A DNA stretch of 64,000 bases from Flagellimonas profundi (GCF_017313275.1 NZ_JAFLNM010000001.1:1302001-1366000), one strand, 5' to 3'. Counted from the first letter of the stretch, positions 17,833 through 27,285 are shown. Program-made: numbers and translations. Notes: generated by a model from the letters alone, not told the origin.

Positions 17833-20433
17833 ATGAACTTTAATAATTTTACAATAAAATCACAGGAAGCCATTCAGAGGGCCCAACAATTGGCCCAAGA
17901 ATTTGGGCATCAACAGATCGAGAACGAACACCTGTTCAAGGCCATTGCCGAAGTCGATGAAAACGTGCTGCCTTTCATATTGAAAAAATTGAACGTCAAC
18001 ACCAACCTCATCAACCAAATATTGGACAAGGAACTCCAAAGCTTTTCAAAAGTATCGGGAGGAGAAATAATGCTTTCCAGGGAAGCAAGTAAAACAGTGA
18101 ACGAAGCAAGTATCATTGCCAAAAATATGGGCGATGAATATGTTTCCGTTGAGCACTTGCTATTGGCCATTTTTAAATCTAAAAGTAAGATCGCGCAAAT
18201 CCTAAAAGATCAAGGTGTGGCCGAAAAAGATTTGAAAGCTGCCATACAGGAACTTCGCAAGGGCGGTAAGGTCACTTCACAAAGTGCGGAGGAGACTTAC
18301 AATTCCTTGGACAAATACGCGAACAACCTTAACCAACTGGCCGACAGTGGGAAATTGGACCCCGTAATCGGTAGGGACGAGGAAATCCGAAGAGTCTTGC
18401 AGATTTTATCCAGACGTACCAAGAACAACCCTATGTTGGTAGGTGAGCCCGGTGTGGGTAAAACTGCCATTGCCGAAGGTTTGGCCCACCGGATTATTCA
18501 GGGCGATGTGCCCGAAAACCTTAAGGATAAGGTCATTTATTCTTTGGATATGGGTGCACTTATAGCGGGTGCCAAATATAAAGGTGAGTTCGAGGAGCGT
18601 TTAAAAGCGGTAATTAAAGAAGTAACCTCATCCGATGGGAACATTGTTCTCTTTATTGATGAGATTCACACCTTGGTAGGTGCAGGTGGCGGACAAGGTG
18701 CCATGGATGCCGCAAACATCCTGAAACCTGCTTTGGCCCGTGGCGAATTGAGAGCCATAGGTGCCACCACGTTGGACGAATACCAAAAATATTTCGAAAA
18801 AGACAAGGCCTTGGAGCGTAGGTTCCAAAAGGTCATGGTGGACGAGCCCGATACCGAGAGTGCCATTTCCATCCTAAGGGGAATCAAAGAAAAATATGAG
18901 GCACACCACAAGGTCCGTATCAAGGATGATGCGGTAATCGGTGCCGTGGAGCTATCACAACGCTACATTACCAACAGGTTCCTGCCCGATAAGGCCATCG
19001 ACCTTATGGACGAGGCCGCTTCCAAACTTCGCATGGAAATCAACTCCAAACCCGAGGAATTGGATGTGATGGACAGAAAGATAATGCAGCTGGAAATTGA
19101 GATAGAAGCCATTAAAAGAGAAAATGATCAGGCCAAATTAAAAACCTTGAATTTGGATCTCGCCAACCTTAAAGAAGAGCGCAATGAAATCTTTGCCAAG
19201 TGGGAGAGTGAAAAAGCCGTGGTGGACAACATCCAAAAAACAAAAGAGGATATTGAAAATTACAAGGTCGAGGCAGAACGCGCCGAGCGAAATGGCGATT
19301 ACGGAAAAGTAGCGGAATTGCGATATGGTAAAATCAAGGAATCCCAAGAAAGACTGGATAAACTTCAAGAGGAATTAGCGGAACAACAATCTGCGGGCAC
19401 CTTGATCAAAGAGGAAGTAACCTATGAGGATATTGCCGAAGTAGTTGCCAAGTGGACTGGTATTCCCGTGAACAAGATGATGCAGAGTGAACGGGAAAAA
19501 CTTTTGAAACTGGAAGATGTACTGCACAAACGAGTAGTGGGCCAAGATGAGGCGATCATTGCCGTTTCCGATGCCATTCGAAGAAGCAGGGCCGGATTAC
19601 AGGATGCCAAGAAACCGATAGGTTCCTTCCTTTTTCTAGGTACAACCGGTGTAGGTAAGACCGAGTTGGCAAAAACCTTGGCCGCCTATCTGTTCGATGA
19701 TGAAAATGCCATCACACGGATAGATATGAGCGAATACCAAGAGCGTCACTCGGTGAGTAGATTGGTAGGTGCACCTCCAGGATATGTGGGTTACGATGAA
19801 GGTGGACAGTTGACAGAAGCCGTAAGGCGCAAACCCTATTCCGTAATCTTGTTGGATGAGATTGAAAAAGCACACCCGGATACCTTCAACATCCTATTGC
19901 AGGTCTTGGATGAAGGTAGGTTGACCGATAACAAAGGTCGTGTGGCGGATTTCAAGAACTCCATCATTATTATGACCAGTAATATGGGCAGCCATATTAT
20001 TCAAGAGAAGTTTGAGGATGCAGTGGACGTGGAAAGTGCTTCAGAGGCCGCAAGAGTCGAAGTCTTGGGATTGCTCCGCAAAACCATTAGACCGGAGTTC
20101 CTTAACCGTATTGATGATATTATCATGTTCACTCCGTTGAGTAAATCGGACATTAAGGATATTGTGAGACTCCAATTGGATAACTTGAAGAAAATGTTGA
20201 CCAAGCAGAACATCACCTTGGATGCGACCGAAGAAGCTGTAGCTTATTTGACTGAAAAAGGATATGATCCCCAGTACGGTGCACGACCCGTAAAACGATT
20301 GATTCAAAAAGAGGTCTTGAACAACCTCTCCAAAGAATTGTTGTCAGGAAAAATAACCGCAGACAGTATTGTACTCTTGGATTCTTTCGATGATGAATTA
20401 GTGTTCAGAAATCAGAATGAATTGGTGGAATAA
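17833..20433 (+). CDS. clpB: ATP-dependent chaperone ClpB
   Basis: ClpB is a hexameric AAA+ disaggregase that works with DnaK to rescue aggregated proteins. The 866-residue product has the full layout: a Clp N-domain repeat (1-150), AAA+ module 1 (Walker A GEPGVGKTAIAEG near 205, Walker B LFIDEIHTL), the coiled-coil middle domain (about 400-530) that distinguishes ClpB from ClpA/C, AAA+ module 2 (GTTGVGKTELAKTL near 603, LLDEIEKAH) and a C-terminal domain with YDPQYGARPVKR. No clear Bacteroidota promoter or CIRCE element was found in the 142 bp upstream. Confidence 0.97.
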   Translation: MNFNNFTIKSQEAIQRAQQLAQEFGHQQIENEHLFKAIAEVDENVLPFILKKLNVNTNLINQILDKELQSFSKVSGGEIMLSREASKTVNEASIIAKNMGDEYVSVEHLLLAIFKSKSKIAQILKDQGVAEKDLKAAIQELRKGGKVTSQSAEETYNSLDKYANNLNQLADSGKLDPVIGRDEEIRRVLQILSRRTKNNPMLVGEPGVGKTAIAEGLAHRIIQGDVPENLKDKVIYSLDMGALIAGAKYKGEFEERLKAVIKEVTSSDGNIVLFIDEIHTLVGAGGGQGAMDAANILKPALARGELRAIGATTLDEYQKYFEKDKALERRFQKVMVDEPDTESAISILRGIKEKYEAHHKVRIKDDAVIGAVELSQRYITNRFLPDKAIDLMDEAASKLRMEINSKPEELDVMDRKIMQLEIEIEAIKRENDQAKLKTLNLDLANLKEERNEIFAKWESEKAVVDNIQKTKEDIENYKVEAERAERNGDYGKVAELRYGKIKESQERLDKLQEELAEQQSAGTLIKEEVTYEDIAEVVAKWTGIPVNKMMQSEREKLLKLEDVLHKRVVGQDEAIIAVSDAIRRSRAGLQDAKKPIGSFLFLGTTGVGKTELAKTLAAYLFDDENAITRIDMSEYQERHSVSRLVGAPPGYVGYDEGGQLTEAVRRKPYSVILLDEIEKAHPDTFNILLQVLDEGRLTDNKGRVADFKNSIIIMTSNMGSHIIQEKFEDAVDVESASEAARVEVLGLLRKTIRPEFLNRIDDIIMFTPLSKSDIKDIVRLQLDNLKKMLTKQNITLDATEEAVAYLTEKGYDPQYGARPVKRLIQKEVLNNLSKELLSGKITADSIVLLDSFDDELVFRNQNELVE

Positions 20434-20453
20434 CATCAAATCACTTTAGAAAC

Positions 20454-20486
20454 AAGCCCTTACTGTGTTAAAGTAAGGGCTTTTGT
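20454..20486 (+). terminator. Rho-independent terminator of clpB
   Basis: An 11-bp perfect stem AAGCCCTTACT / AGTAAGGGCTT (20454-20464 with 20472-20482), a 7-nt loop and a trailing TTTTG. Confidence 0.88.
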
Positions 20487-20553
20487 TTTGAAAAATACCA
20501 TACAGTATCTAATTTTTTATATCTTAGTTTCCACCAATACCAACCATACTACA

Positions 20554-21150
20554 ATGACTAAGAAAGCAGAAAGGACCACCGCTTATATCATTGAGACCGT
20601 GGCCCCTATTTTCAATAAATTCGGCTATGTAGGCACCAGCATGAGTGATTTGACCGAAGCCACAGGTCTAACCAAAGGTGCTATATATGGGAATTTTGAG
20701 AACAAAGAGGCATTGGCATTATCCGCATTTGAGCACAATCGCAATATTCTGTTGGAAGCGATTGACAATAAGTTGGAAATCGGTGTGGAAGCATTGGACA
20801 AACTATTCTCCATATTGAACTTTTATAAACAATATGATGTTTTCACGCTACCAATGGGAGGGTGTCCCCTATTAAATGTCGGGGTAGACGCCCAGGGCAA
20901 CAACAAACTTTTGGCCGCTGCGGTTAAGGAAACCGTTAAAGAGATAGAAGGTAAAATTGCTCTTGTTTTGGAAAATGGAGCAAACAAAGAAGAAATTAAA
21001 TTGCCGGTGTCGCCTTTGCAATTTGCGAAGCAATTTTTCACGATGATCCAAGGAGCCGTTGCCATGAGCACCATGACACAGGACCGAAAGTATTTGGTGA
21101 ATACCATAACTTATTTGGAATACTTGGTGAAGCAAGAGCTTAAAAAGTAA
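20554..21150 (+). CDS. TetR/AcrR-family transcriptional regulator
   Basis: A 198-residue regulator with an N-terminal TetR helix-turn-helix (about 10-55; FGYVGTSMSDLTEATGLTKG then AIYGNFENKEAL) and a C-terminal ligand-binding helical domain with the GCPLLNVGVDA motif common in this subgroup. The longer frame starting 22 codons upstream overlaps the clpB terminator and is rejected. Such regulators usually repress a neighbouring efflux or metabolic gene, but no such gene is adjacent on this strand, so the target is unknown. Confidence 0.9.
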   Translation: MTKKAERTTAYIIETVAPIFNKFGYVGTSMSDLTEATGLTKGAIYGNFENKEALALSAFEHNRNILLEAIDNKLEIGVEALDKLFSILNFYKQYDVFTLPMGGCPLLNVGVDAQGNNKLLAAAVKETVKEIEGKIALVLENGANKEEIKLPVSPLQFAKQFFTMIQGAVAMSTMTQDRKYLVNTITYLEYLVKQELKK

Positions 21151-21185
21151 GGCGAACTATCTTTTTTTATAGAATTAGAACCAAT

Positions 21186-21266
21186 TGTCATTCCGACAGA
21201 GCCAAGCGACGAGGAAGCTCACATTGTTGAATTTAGAAAGAGGTTCTCACCATGTTCGAAATGACA
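21186..21266. repeat. REP-like dispersed inverted repeat, degenerate copy
   Basis: An 81-bp element bounded by TGTCATTCCGA and TCGAAATGACA, inverted with one mismatch, with GAGGAAGCTC and GAGGTTCTC internally. This layout is typical of short palindromic repeats scattered between Flavobacteriaceae genes. It lies between the TetR gene and the converging porP/sprF-like gene. A related element is at 28531. Confidence 0.6.
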
Positions 21267-21341
21267 TAATACCCTGAATCAATTCCCTTTTACCCTGAAT
21301 ATCCAGGTATCACCACTATACTTTCCAAAAAACTTACTGTC

Positions 21342-22745
21342 TCAGGCCTTTCTGGCCTCGTCCATGCTATTGTATCGCTCCAAATACACATAATTGTACT
21401 TGTTGAAACTTCTGTAGAATGATTTGGGCTCCAAACCTTTTTCCCTGAGCGTCTTCATAAAATTATCAAAGTACTTTTTGGTGCCATAAACATTGGCTAT
21501 CAAATAGAAGCCAGGCTCCAGGCCTTCTTCGTTTTCCACTTCCTCATAACGTTCATTGGGCTTTACTTCCACTTTTTGATTTTGAAGGCGATCAATGCTG
21601 TCCTTTTTTCGCTGCAGTTCCAACTGCTCTTTTGTTCTTTGCACTTCGGCCAAAGAATCCTTTTTTCGCTGCAGATCCAACTGTTCTTTCATTCTCTGCA
21701 CTTCCGCCAAAGAATCCTTTTCGCGTTGAGCTTGCCTCCTTGCTTCAAGTTCTCTTTGCTCCTGCTCTAACCTTTGTTGCTCAATTTCCTCTTCAAGTTC
21801 ATTCGATTCTTCATTTTTCTCTTCCTTCTCCCTGAATTTTGTTTTTCCAATGTGATAGGATGCAACAATTTCGATAGTGGGGTCTTCTTCACTTATTAAA
21901 CTGTCCGTACCAAACTCCATAAGCCCTCCGATGGAAAATGTATTCGAGATAGTGACGCCTAATCCTCCCGAAACACCATAAAAACTATTGTATCCGCCCT
22001 GTACCCAAAATTTTGAAGTGGAGAACAAACCGTTCAATCCGAATTGGGTATCACCATTGGGAACCGATTTTACATAGGCTATGGGACGAAGGTAACTATC
22101 ACCCAAACCTTCGGATAGCATCAAAGGAAAGTCGTTGCTCAGTGTTCCCGTAAAACTTTGGAAGCTTTCCATACTTTCACCATTATTTCCTGAAACGTTG
22201 AAACCAATGGCATTTTCCATGGCCAAACCCACACTAAACGTATTCACCGACAAACGTAATCCAGGTGAAAATTGGACCTTAAAGCCTTCAAAATCTTCCA
22301 ATGCAACTGGGTCCAATACATCCCCTTGAACATATAGTTCATCGGCAACGGTCTGTTGGTAAGCAAAAGCGTTCAATCCAGCCATTAAACGTATACCGTC
22401 ATCCAATTCAAAGGTTTGGGCAAAATTCAAATTTCCACCCGTGTAAAGAAACACTCCGGTGTTATGTTGTAAAAAACCGGCCGCTGCTACCGACCCACTA
22501 TTTAGTTGATGGGTATAATTGGCAAAAATGGTCGTTGGATCACCATCTATGCTCTGCCATTGCCAACGGGTCCATACCGAAAGGGAATTCGGGTTGTTCC
22601 AATCCAAGGCATAGGTAGGATTGAACAGACTGGCATTGAATTGAGTAAGGGAATGCTGCCTAAAATCGGACGGCAATGTTGTTTCTTGCCCCCAAACCAA
22701 AGTGCATACTGTTAATGCAAACAAATAAACCAAAAACTTGGGCAT
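21342..22745 (-). CDS. PorP/SprF-like T9SS membrane protein with SPOR domain, truncated
   Basis: PorP/SprF proteins are outer-membrane beta-barrels tied to type IX secretion and gliding. Signal peptide MPKFLVYLFALTVCTLVWGQ, then barrel (about 20-300; FNPTYALDWNNPNSLSVWTRWQW). A Glu/Lys/Arg coiled coil (about 305-395) follows with a 19-residue unit repeated twice (KDSLAEVQRMKEQLDLQRK), then a SPOR-like domain (EPGFYLIANVYGTKKYFDNF). The frame stops at TGA after YNSMDEARKA, yet continues in frame for 20 more codons (DSKFFGKYSGDTWIFRVKGN) to a second TGA ending at 21279. That tail looks like the normal end of the domain, so this is a nonsense mutation (AGA to TGA would explain it) or a sequencing error. 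Confidence 0.85.
   Translation of the reverse strand: MPKFLVYLFALTVCTLVWGQETTLPSDFRQHSLTQFNASLFNPTYALDWNNPNSLSVWTRWQWQSIDGDPTTIFANYTHQLNSGSVAAAGFLQHNTGVFLYTGGNLNFAQTFELDDGIRLMAGLNAFAYQQTVADELYVQGDVLDPVALEDFEGFKVQFSPGLRLSVNTFSVGLAMENAIGFNVSGNNGESMESFQSFTGTLSNDFPLMLSEGLGDSYLRPIAYVKSVPNGDTQFGLNGLFSTSKFWVQGGYNSFYGVSGGLGVTISNTFSIGGLMEFGTDSLISEEDPTIEIVASYHIGKTKFREKEEKNEESNELEEEIEQQRLEQEQRELEARRQAQREKDSLAEVQRMKEQLDLQRKKDSLAEVQRTKEQLELQRKKDSIDRLQNQKVEVKPNERYEEVENEEGLEPGFYLIANVYGTKKYFDNFMKTLREKGLEPKSFYRSFNKYNYVYLERYNSMDEARKA
21601..21714 (-). repeat. 57-bp tandem duplication inside the sprF-like gene
   Basis: Two adjacent 57-bp copies (21601-21657 and 21658-21714) differ at about six bases and encode the 19-residue coiled-coil unit twice. 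More degenerate versions flank both sides, which points to growth of the coiled coil by repeated in-frame duplication. Confidence 0.8.
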
Positions 22746-22816
22746 ACGAGAAAATGAAAATTAAACGTTACTTTTAAACTGATTAACAAAAACACACGGG
22801 AACTTTGAATAGAACT

Positions 22817-23341
22817 ATGCGAACCATCAAACCTCTAATTGCCCTAGCAATTATACTCGTTGGAAGTATCGGCTGCAAAAAAGATACGAAATTTGCAGAA
22901 GATCCGGTTATTTCCACCTTCTATTTTATCAGACATGCAGAAAAAGATAGGACCGACCCTGAAAACCCAGACCCAGAATTAAATCAAGACGGACTGGACA
23001 GGGCCATCCGATGGGCAGAAGTATTTGACCCTATTCCCTTGGACATGGTTTATTCCACCAATTACGAGCGCACATCAATGACGGCAGCACCAACATCAAT
23101 AAAAAAAGACATCGATATTGCGTACTATGATCCCCGATCTTTCGATATCGAAGAGTTTAAAATGGAGAACGAAGGTAAAAGTGTACTGGTTGTTGGCCAT
23201 AGTAACACCACCCCAATGCTCGTAAATAAAATGATTGGTATGGAAAAGTACGATCAAATGGACGATACGGACAACAGCAGCCTATTTATCGTAAGAATAA
23301 TTGATGGAGTCCCTACGGATATACGTCTAAAAATGGACTAA
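22817..23341 (+). CDS. Histidine-phosphatase (SixA/phosphoglycerate mutase-like) lipoprotein
   Basis: A 174-residue protein of the histidine phosphatase superfamily. The phospho-accepting His is in FYFIRHAEKDRT (near 39) and the second catalytic His in LVVGHSNTTPML (near 130). Length and motifs resemble the SixA branch. The N-terminus is a lipoprotein signal ending GSIGCKK, so it acts outside the cytoplasm, which argues against a phosphorelay role and for an extracellular phosphatase; this is inference. The ATG at 22817 is used instead of a TTG four codons earlier. It converges on the lipoprotein gene at 23346 with 4 bp between stops. Confidence 0.85.
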   Translation: MRTIKPLIALAIILVGSIGCKKDTKFAEDPVISTFYFIRHAEKDRTDPENPDPELNQDGLDRAIRWAEVFDPIPLDMVYSTNYERTSMTAAPTSIKKDIDIAYYDPRSFDIEEFKMENEGKSVLVVGHSNTTPMLVNKMIGMEKYDQMDDTDNSSLFIVRIIDGVPTDIRLKMD

Positions 23342-23345
23342 ACAT

Positions 23346-24083
23346 CTACTCCACCGCAATATTTTTGAGCTCAATTTTGCTTAAAAGCTCAAGTTCCCCT
23401 TTGTTATACAATTGACCGATTTCTAAGATGTCCGTGCCATCGTTTTTGGGCTTATAGTTTTCATAATCCACAAATCGAATGCCGTTGACGTAGCGTTCGT
23501 TATACGCTTTTCGGAAACGCTGTCCACCGCCATTTACATGAAAGTCATATGCTAGGTATTCTGGTTTAAACGACTCTATATCAAACCAATACAGATATGT
23601 ATCCTCAAAATCATCTCCTCCGCCCTGTTGATCAAAAGTTACCTTTACTTTATAATATTCTTTGTTGTCGATGGTCTCCTTGCCCAAAAGTTCCTTGTTT
23701 ACGGCACCATCGTTCAAACCGTACGGCAAGCGCACAAAATAATGTACGGAATTGACGGAGTTGGCATATTTGACGGCCATGGTATCATGAACCATGACCA
23801 AAGAATCGTTCATGTAACGTTCAAAATCATTTCCTCGCTTTACATCTGTAATGATTGTGGAGTCCAAATCCGATATTCGTTTAAAAACACGTTGACCATC
23901 AACGTTTTCTGAAACATAGCTCTTGTCCCTAAAATCAAAGGTTACCTTATGGTCATTGAACAGTTTTCCACCACTATCGGCAATGGAATTGTCCACAATT
24001 TCTTGTGTTGTCAGTTCTTTTTTCGGCTCTTGTTTGCATCCAATGGCAAAAACAAGCATCAGGGGAATTAAAAGTTTTCTCAT
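23346..24083 (-). CDS. Lipoprotein, DUF6503-like
   Basis: A 245-residue lipoprotein with signal MRKLLIPLMLVFAIGCKQE (lipobox AIGC at 13-16). The mature part is beta-rich and acidic (TFDFRDKSYVSENVDGQ, YYKVKVTFDQQGGGDDFEDT, YLYWFDIESFKPEYLAYDF), resembling a family common in Flavobacteriaceae that I recall as DUF6503; role unknown. It may adopt an outer-membrane lipoprotein carrier-like beta fold, but this is only a resemblance. The start is the ATG that opens the signal peptide, 12 codons inside the longest frame. Confidence 0.75.
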   Translation of the reverse strand: MRKLLIPLMLVFAIGCKQEPKKELTTQEIVDNSIADSGGKLFNDHKVTFDFRDKSYVSENVDGQRVFKRISDLDSTIITDVKRGNDFERYMNDSLVMVHDTMAVKYANSVNSVHYFVRLPYGLNDGAVNKELLGKETIDNKEYYKVKVTFDQQGGGDDFEDTYLYWFDIESFKPEYLAYDFHVNGGGQRFRKAYNERYVNGIRFVDYENYKPKNDGTDILEIGQLYNKGELELLSKIELKNIAVE

Positions 24084-24149
24084 GAGATTGTTTTGGTACT
24101 TATTCGTAAAATCTAGCATAACATTACAATTTTCTTGGCAAAGAGTTTA

Positions 24150-24157
24150 TATTTTTG
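24150..24157 (+). promoter_or_regulatory. -7 promoter element (TATTTTTG) of smpB
   Basis: An exact TAnnTTTG match ending 6 nt before the smpB ATG, predicting an essentially leaderless mRNA. A TTG at 24135-24137 is only 12 bp upstream, so the -33 element is poor. Confidence 0.5.
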
Positions 24158-24163
24158 TCCACA

Positions 24164-24625
24164 ATGCAGCAAAATATCAACATAAAAAATAAAAGAGCCC
24201 GATTTGATTACGAAATTTTGGACACCTACACCGCAGGAATTGTGCTGGGAGGTACCGAAATAAAATCGCTCCGATTGGGCAAGGCTTCCATTTCCCAAAG
24301 CTTTTGTGAGTTTAACGACAAAGGTGAGCTTTTTGTGGTCAATATGCAGATTGATGAATACAGCCATGCAAGTCATTTCAACCACGCCCCAAAAGCCACG
24401 CGTAAATTGCTTCTCAATAAGCGGGAATTAAAAAAGCTTCAAAAAGAGGTGGCAACAACGGGACTTACCATTGTTCCGCTCAAAGTTTTTATCAATGATA
24501 GAGGTCTGGCCAAAATGAACATTGGCCTGGCCAGGGGTAAAAAACTATATGATAAAAGGGAAACCATCAAAAGCAGGGACAACAAACGGAACCTTGACCG
24601 AATCAAAAAGAGTTTCAACAACTAG
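24164..24625 (+). CDS. smpB: SsrA-binding protein SmpB
   Basis: SmpB binds tmRNA and delivers it to stalled ribosomes for trans-translation. The 153-residue product shows the family core: [42 protein letters not shown]-like [18 protein letters not shown], and the C-terminal [15 protein letters not shown] followed by a basic tail that enters the mRNA channel. The ATG at 24164 is chosen over a TTG three codons upstream because of the promoter position. The tmRNA gene itself is not seen here. The stop overlaps the pcm stop by 4 bp (CTAG). Confidence 0.96.
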   Translation: MQQNINIKNKRARFDYEILDTYTAGIVLGGTEIKSLRLGKASISQSFCEFNDKGELFVVNMQIDEYSHASHFNHAPKATRKLLLNKRELKKLQKEVATTGLTIVPLKVFINDRGLAKMNIGLARGKKLYDKRETIKSRDNKRNLDRIKKSFNN

Positions 24626-25263
24626 TTTTTATCCTCCAACAAGGGCACAAAGCGGAATGAGCCAAACTCTTTCTTTTCGAATTCCTTTTCGGACTTTCGC
24701 ACGAATAAGGTCATAATTTGTTCGTCCGTCCCTACGGGAATCACCAACCTACCCCCTACTTTCAGCTGGGATAAAAGTGGTCTTGGCACTTCGGGCGCGC
24801 CAGCGGTTACTATGATACCATCAAAAGGAGCCTCCTCGGGCAAACCTTTGTAACCATCCCCAAAAATCATTTTTTTGGGTCGGTAATGCATTTTATTGAA
24901 GAACAATCGCGTGGTCTTGAACAGTTCCAATTGACGTTCAATGGTGTAAACCTTGGCGCGCAAATGCAACAAAACAGCAGTTTGATATCCACTGCCCGTG
25001 CCAATCTCCAAAATTTTGGCATTGGGTGCCACCTCCAACAACTCTGTTTGAAATGCAACGGTATATGGTTGGGAAATGGTTTGGTCCGCACCTATGGGAA
25101 ACGCCTTGTCCTGATACGCATGATCTTCAAAACCACTATCCAAAAACAAGTGTCTTGGAATTGTTTTTATGGCTTCGAGCACCTTTTTGTCCGTAACACC
25201 CTTGGTGGCAACAATCTCCGCCAAGTTCTTGCGCATTCCCCTATGTTTGAGCGTATCCTTCAT
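24622..25263 (-). CDS. pcm: Protein-L-isoaspartate O-methyltransferase
   Basis: Pcm methylates isoaspartyl residues in aged proteins using S-adenosylmethionine so they can be repaired. The 213-residue product is of usual size. Motifs: [20 protein letters not shown] and [19 protein letters not shown] (substrate loop), SAM-binding [15 protein letters not shown] (near 81), [10 protein letters not shown], and [20 protein letters not shown] with GGRLVIPVG. It converges on smpB with the stop codons interleaved in CTAG. Confidence 0.95.
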   Translation of the reverse strand: MKDTLKHRGMRKNLAEIVATKGVTDKKVLEAIKTIPRHLFLDSGFEDHAYQDKAFPIGADQTISQPYTVAFQTELLEVAPNAKILEIGTGSGYQTAVLLHLRAKVYTIERQLELFKTTRLFFNKMHYRPKKMIFGDGYKGLPEEAPFDGIIVTAGAPEVPRPLLSQLKVGGRLVIPVGTDEQIMTLFVRKSEKEFEKKEFGSFRFVPLLEDKN

Positions 25264-25354
25264 GGTCTGTGGTCTGGTGCCACGAATTTAAAAAGTTCCT
25301 AAAAATATCCGCTTAGTTCCACTCAAAAATTTATGGAAACTGGCTTCATATCCG

Positions 25355-25362
25355 TATTTTTG
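25355..25362 (+). promoter_or_regulatory. -7 promoter element (TATTTTTG)
   Basis: An exact TAnnTTTG match with the predicted start of transcription near 25368. It supports the ATG at 25378 and excludes the longer frame starting at 25333, which would begin upstream of the promoter. Confidence 0.5.
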
Positions 25363-25377
25363 ACAAAAACAGGTAAT

Positions 25378-26343
25378 ATGCTAAAAGTTGGTGTCCTGGG
25401 AGCGGGACATTTAGGAAAAATACACCTTAGGCTCTTAAACCAATCGGACAAATATGAACTTGTGGGGTTTTATGATCCCGATGAGATCAATGCCAAAAAA
25501 GTGGCCGCCGAATTTGGTTATACCCATTACGACAACATCAATAATTTGATAGATGCCGTGGACGTTGTCGACATTGTAACACCGACATTGTCTCATTTTG
25601 ATTGTGCTAAAAAAGCCATTGAGAAAGGTAGGCACATCTTTATAGAAAAGCCTATTACCAACACGCTTGAAGAAGCGGAGCAATTATTGGAATTATCCAA
25701 AAAACATGGCGTAAAAGGCCAAGTTGGGCATGTGGAACGATTTAATCCCGCATTTTTGGCTGTAAAGGGCAAAATAGAAAACCCCATGTTCATCGAAACC
25801 CATCGACTTGCCGAATTCAATCCGCGCGGAACCGATGTTCCTGTAGTCTTGGATTTGATGATCCACGATATTGACGCCATTTTGAGCGTTGTTCCTTCAG
25901 AAGTTGAGAAAATCAACGCTAGCGGGGTCTCCGTCATCAGTCAATCCCCGGATATTGCCAATGCGCGCATTCAGTTCAAAAATGGCTGTGTCGCCAATTT
26001 GACCTCTAGCCGAATCTCTCTGAAAAACATGCGAAAGTCACGTTTCTTTCAGCGTGATGCCTATATTTCCGTTGACTTTTTGGAGAAAAAAGTGGAGGTG
26101 GTAAAAATGAAGGACGCTCCTGAAAACCCTGGAGATTTTGATATGATCCTTCAAAATGCCGAGGGCGAAAAAAAGCAGATCTATTTTGAAAACCCTGAAA
26201 TAGATGTCAACAATGCCATATTGGACGAGTTGGAAACTTTTGCGGATGCCATCAACAACGACACCACCCCGATCGTAAGTTTGGAACAAGGCACAAATGC
26301 CCTGCGCGTGGCCCTTCAGATAATCGAGTCTTTTGAAAATTAA
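25378..26343 (+). CDS. Gfo/Idh/MocA-family oxidoreductase
   Basis: A 321-residue NAD(P)-dependent oxidoreductase. The Rossmann motif is at the very start (MLKVGVLGAGHLGKIH), followed by VVDIVTPTLSHFDCAKKAIE, the conserved FIEKPITNT (near 90) and GQVGHVERFNPAF. The C-terminal domain carries DLMIHDIDAILSVV, where the catalytic Lys/His pair usually lies. Substrates in this family are sugars, inositols or related; not assignable here. It heads a run with the hydroxyacyl-CoA dehydrogenase and DUF1015 genes. Confidence 0.88.
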   Translation: MLKVGVLGAGHLGKIHLRLLNQSDKYELVGFYDPDEINAKKVAAEFGYTHYDNINNLIDAVDVVDIVTPTLSHFDCAKKAIEKGRHIFIEKPITNTLEEAEQLLELSKKHGVKGQVGHVERFNPAFLAVKGKIENPMFIETHRLAEFNPRGTDVPVVLDLMIHDIDAILSVVPSEVEKINASGVSVISQSPDIANARIQFKNGCVANLTSSRISLKNMRKSRFFQRDAYISVDFLEKKVEVVKMKDAPENPGDFDMILQNAEGEKKQIYFENPEIDVNNAILDELETFADAINNDTTPIVSLEQGTNALRVALQIIESFEN

Positions 26344-26397
26344 TCGTCGTCATTATTCGACCTTGTTCGAATTGACAACAGTTGTAAATAACATACT

Positions 26398-27285
26398 ATG
26401 GAACAAATAGCAGTGATTGGTGCTGGAACCATGGGGAACGGAATAGCCCATGTTTTTGCACAAAATGGATATAAGGTCAATTTGGTGGATGTTGCACAAG
26501 CATCCTTGGACAAGGGAATGGCCACAATTACCAAGAATTTGGACCGGATGATTGCCAAAGAGGCAATCGACGAGGCCAAAAAAGAGGCTACGCTCGGCAA
26601 TATTTCCACCTACACGAATCTTAAAGATGGTGTATCGGATACGGATTTGGTTGTCGAGGCGGCAACAGAGAATTTAGACATCAAACTCAAGATTTTCAAG
26701 GACTTGGACGAGGCCTGCAAAGCAGAAACCATTTTGGCCACCAATACGTCCTCTATTTCCATCACGCAAATTGGTGCCGTCACCAATCGGCCGGAAAAAG
26801 TAATCGGAATGCACTTTATGAACCCTGTTCCGATCATGAAGCTAGTAGAGATCATTCGCGGTTACAGTACCTCGGACAAAGTAACGGAAACCATTATGGG
26901 GCTTTCCAAAAAATTGGGAAAAACCCCTACCGAGGTAAACGATTATCCTGGATTTGTGGCCAACCGCATTTTAATGCCAATGATCAACGAATCCATCGAA
27001 ACCCTGTACAATGGCGTTGCCGGTGTTCAAGAAATCGACACCGTAATGAAATTGGGCATGGCACACCCCATGGGTCCGCTCCAATTGGCGGATTTTATCG
27101 GGTTGGATGTATGCCTTTCCATTTTAAATGTGATGTACGATGGGTTTAAAAACCCAAAATACGCCCCCTGCCCCCTGCTTGTAAATATGGTAATGGCAGG
27201 TAAATTGGGGGTAAAGTCAGGCGAAGGTTTTTACGATTATTCCGAATCCAGAAAAGCTGAAAACGTTTCCGAACAATTCAAATAA
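26398..27285 (+). CDS. 3-hydroxyacyl-CoA (3-hydroxybutyryl-CoA) dehydrogenase
   Basis: A 295-residue single-function enzyme oxidising 3-hydroxyacyl-CoA to 3-ketoacyl-CoA with NAD. The NAD motif GAGTMGNGIAHVFAQNG is at 9-25, the catalytic His in GMHFMNPVPIMKLVEII (near 139), and the C-terminal domain has GFVANRILMPMINE and GMAHPMGPLQLADFIGLDV. Length equals the butanoate-type Hbd/PaaH group rather than the large FadB fusion. It may serve beta-oxidation, butanoate or phenylacetate routes; the neighbours do not decide. Confidence 0.93.
   Translation: MEQIAVIGAGTMGNGIAHVFAQNGYKVNLVDVAQASLDKGMATITKNLDRMIAKEAIDEAKKEATLGNISTYTNLKDGVSDTDLVVEAATENLDIKLKIFKDLDEACKAETILATNTSSISITQIGAVTNRPEKVIGMHFMNPVPIMKLVEIIRGYSTSDKVTETIMGLSKKLGKTPTEVNDYPGFVANRILMPMINESIETLYNGVAGVQEIDTVMKLGMAHPMGPLQLADFIGLDVCLSILNVMYDGFKNPKYAPCPLLVNMVMAGKLGVKSGEGFYDYSESRKAENVSEQFK

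Noticed and set aside
20554..21150. TetR regulator as controller of clpB
   Set aside because: A strong terminator separates them and no shared inverted repeat is found; adjacency alone is not evidence.
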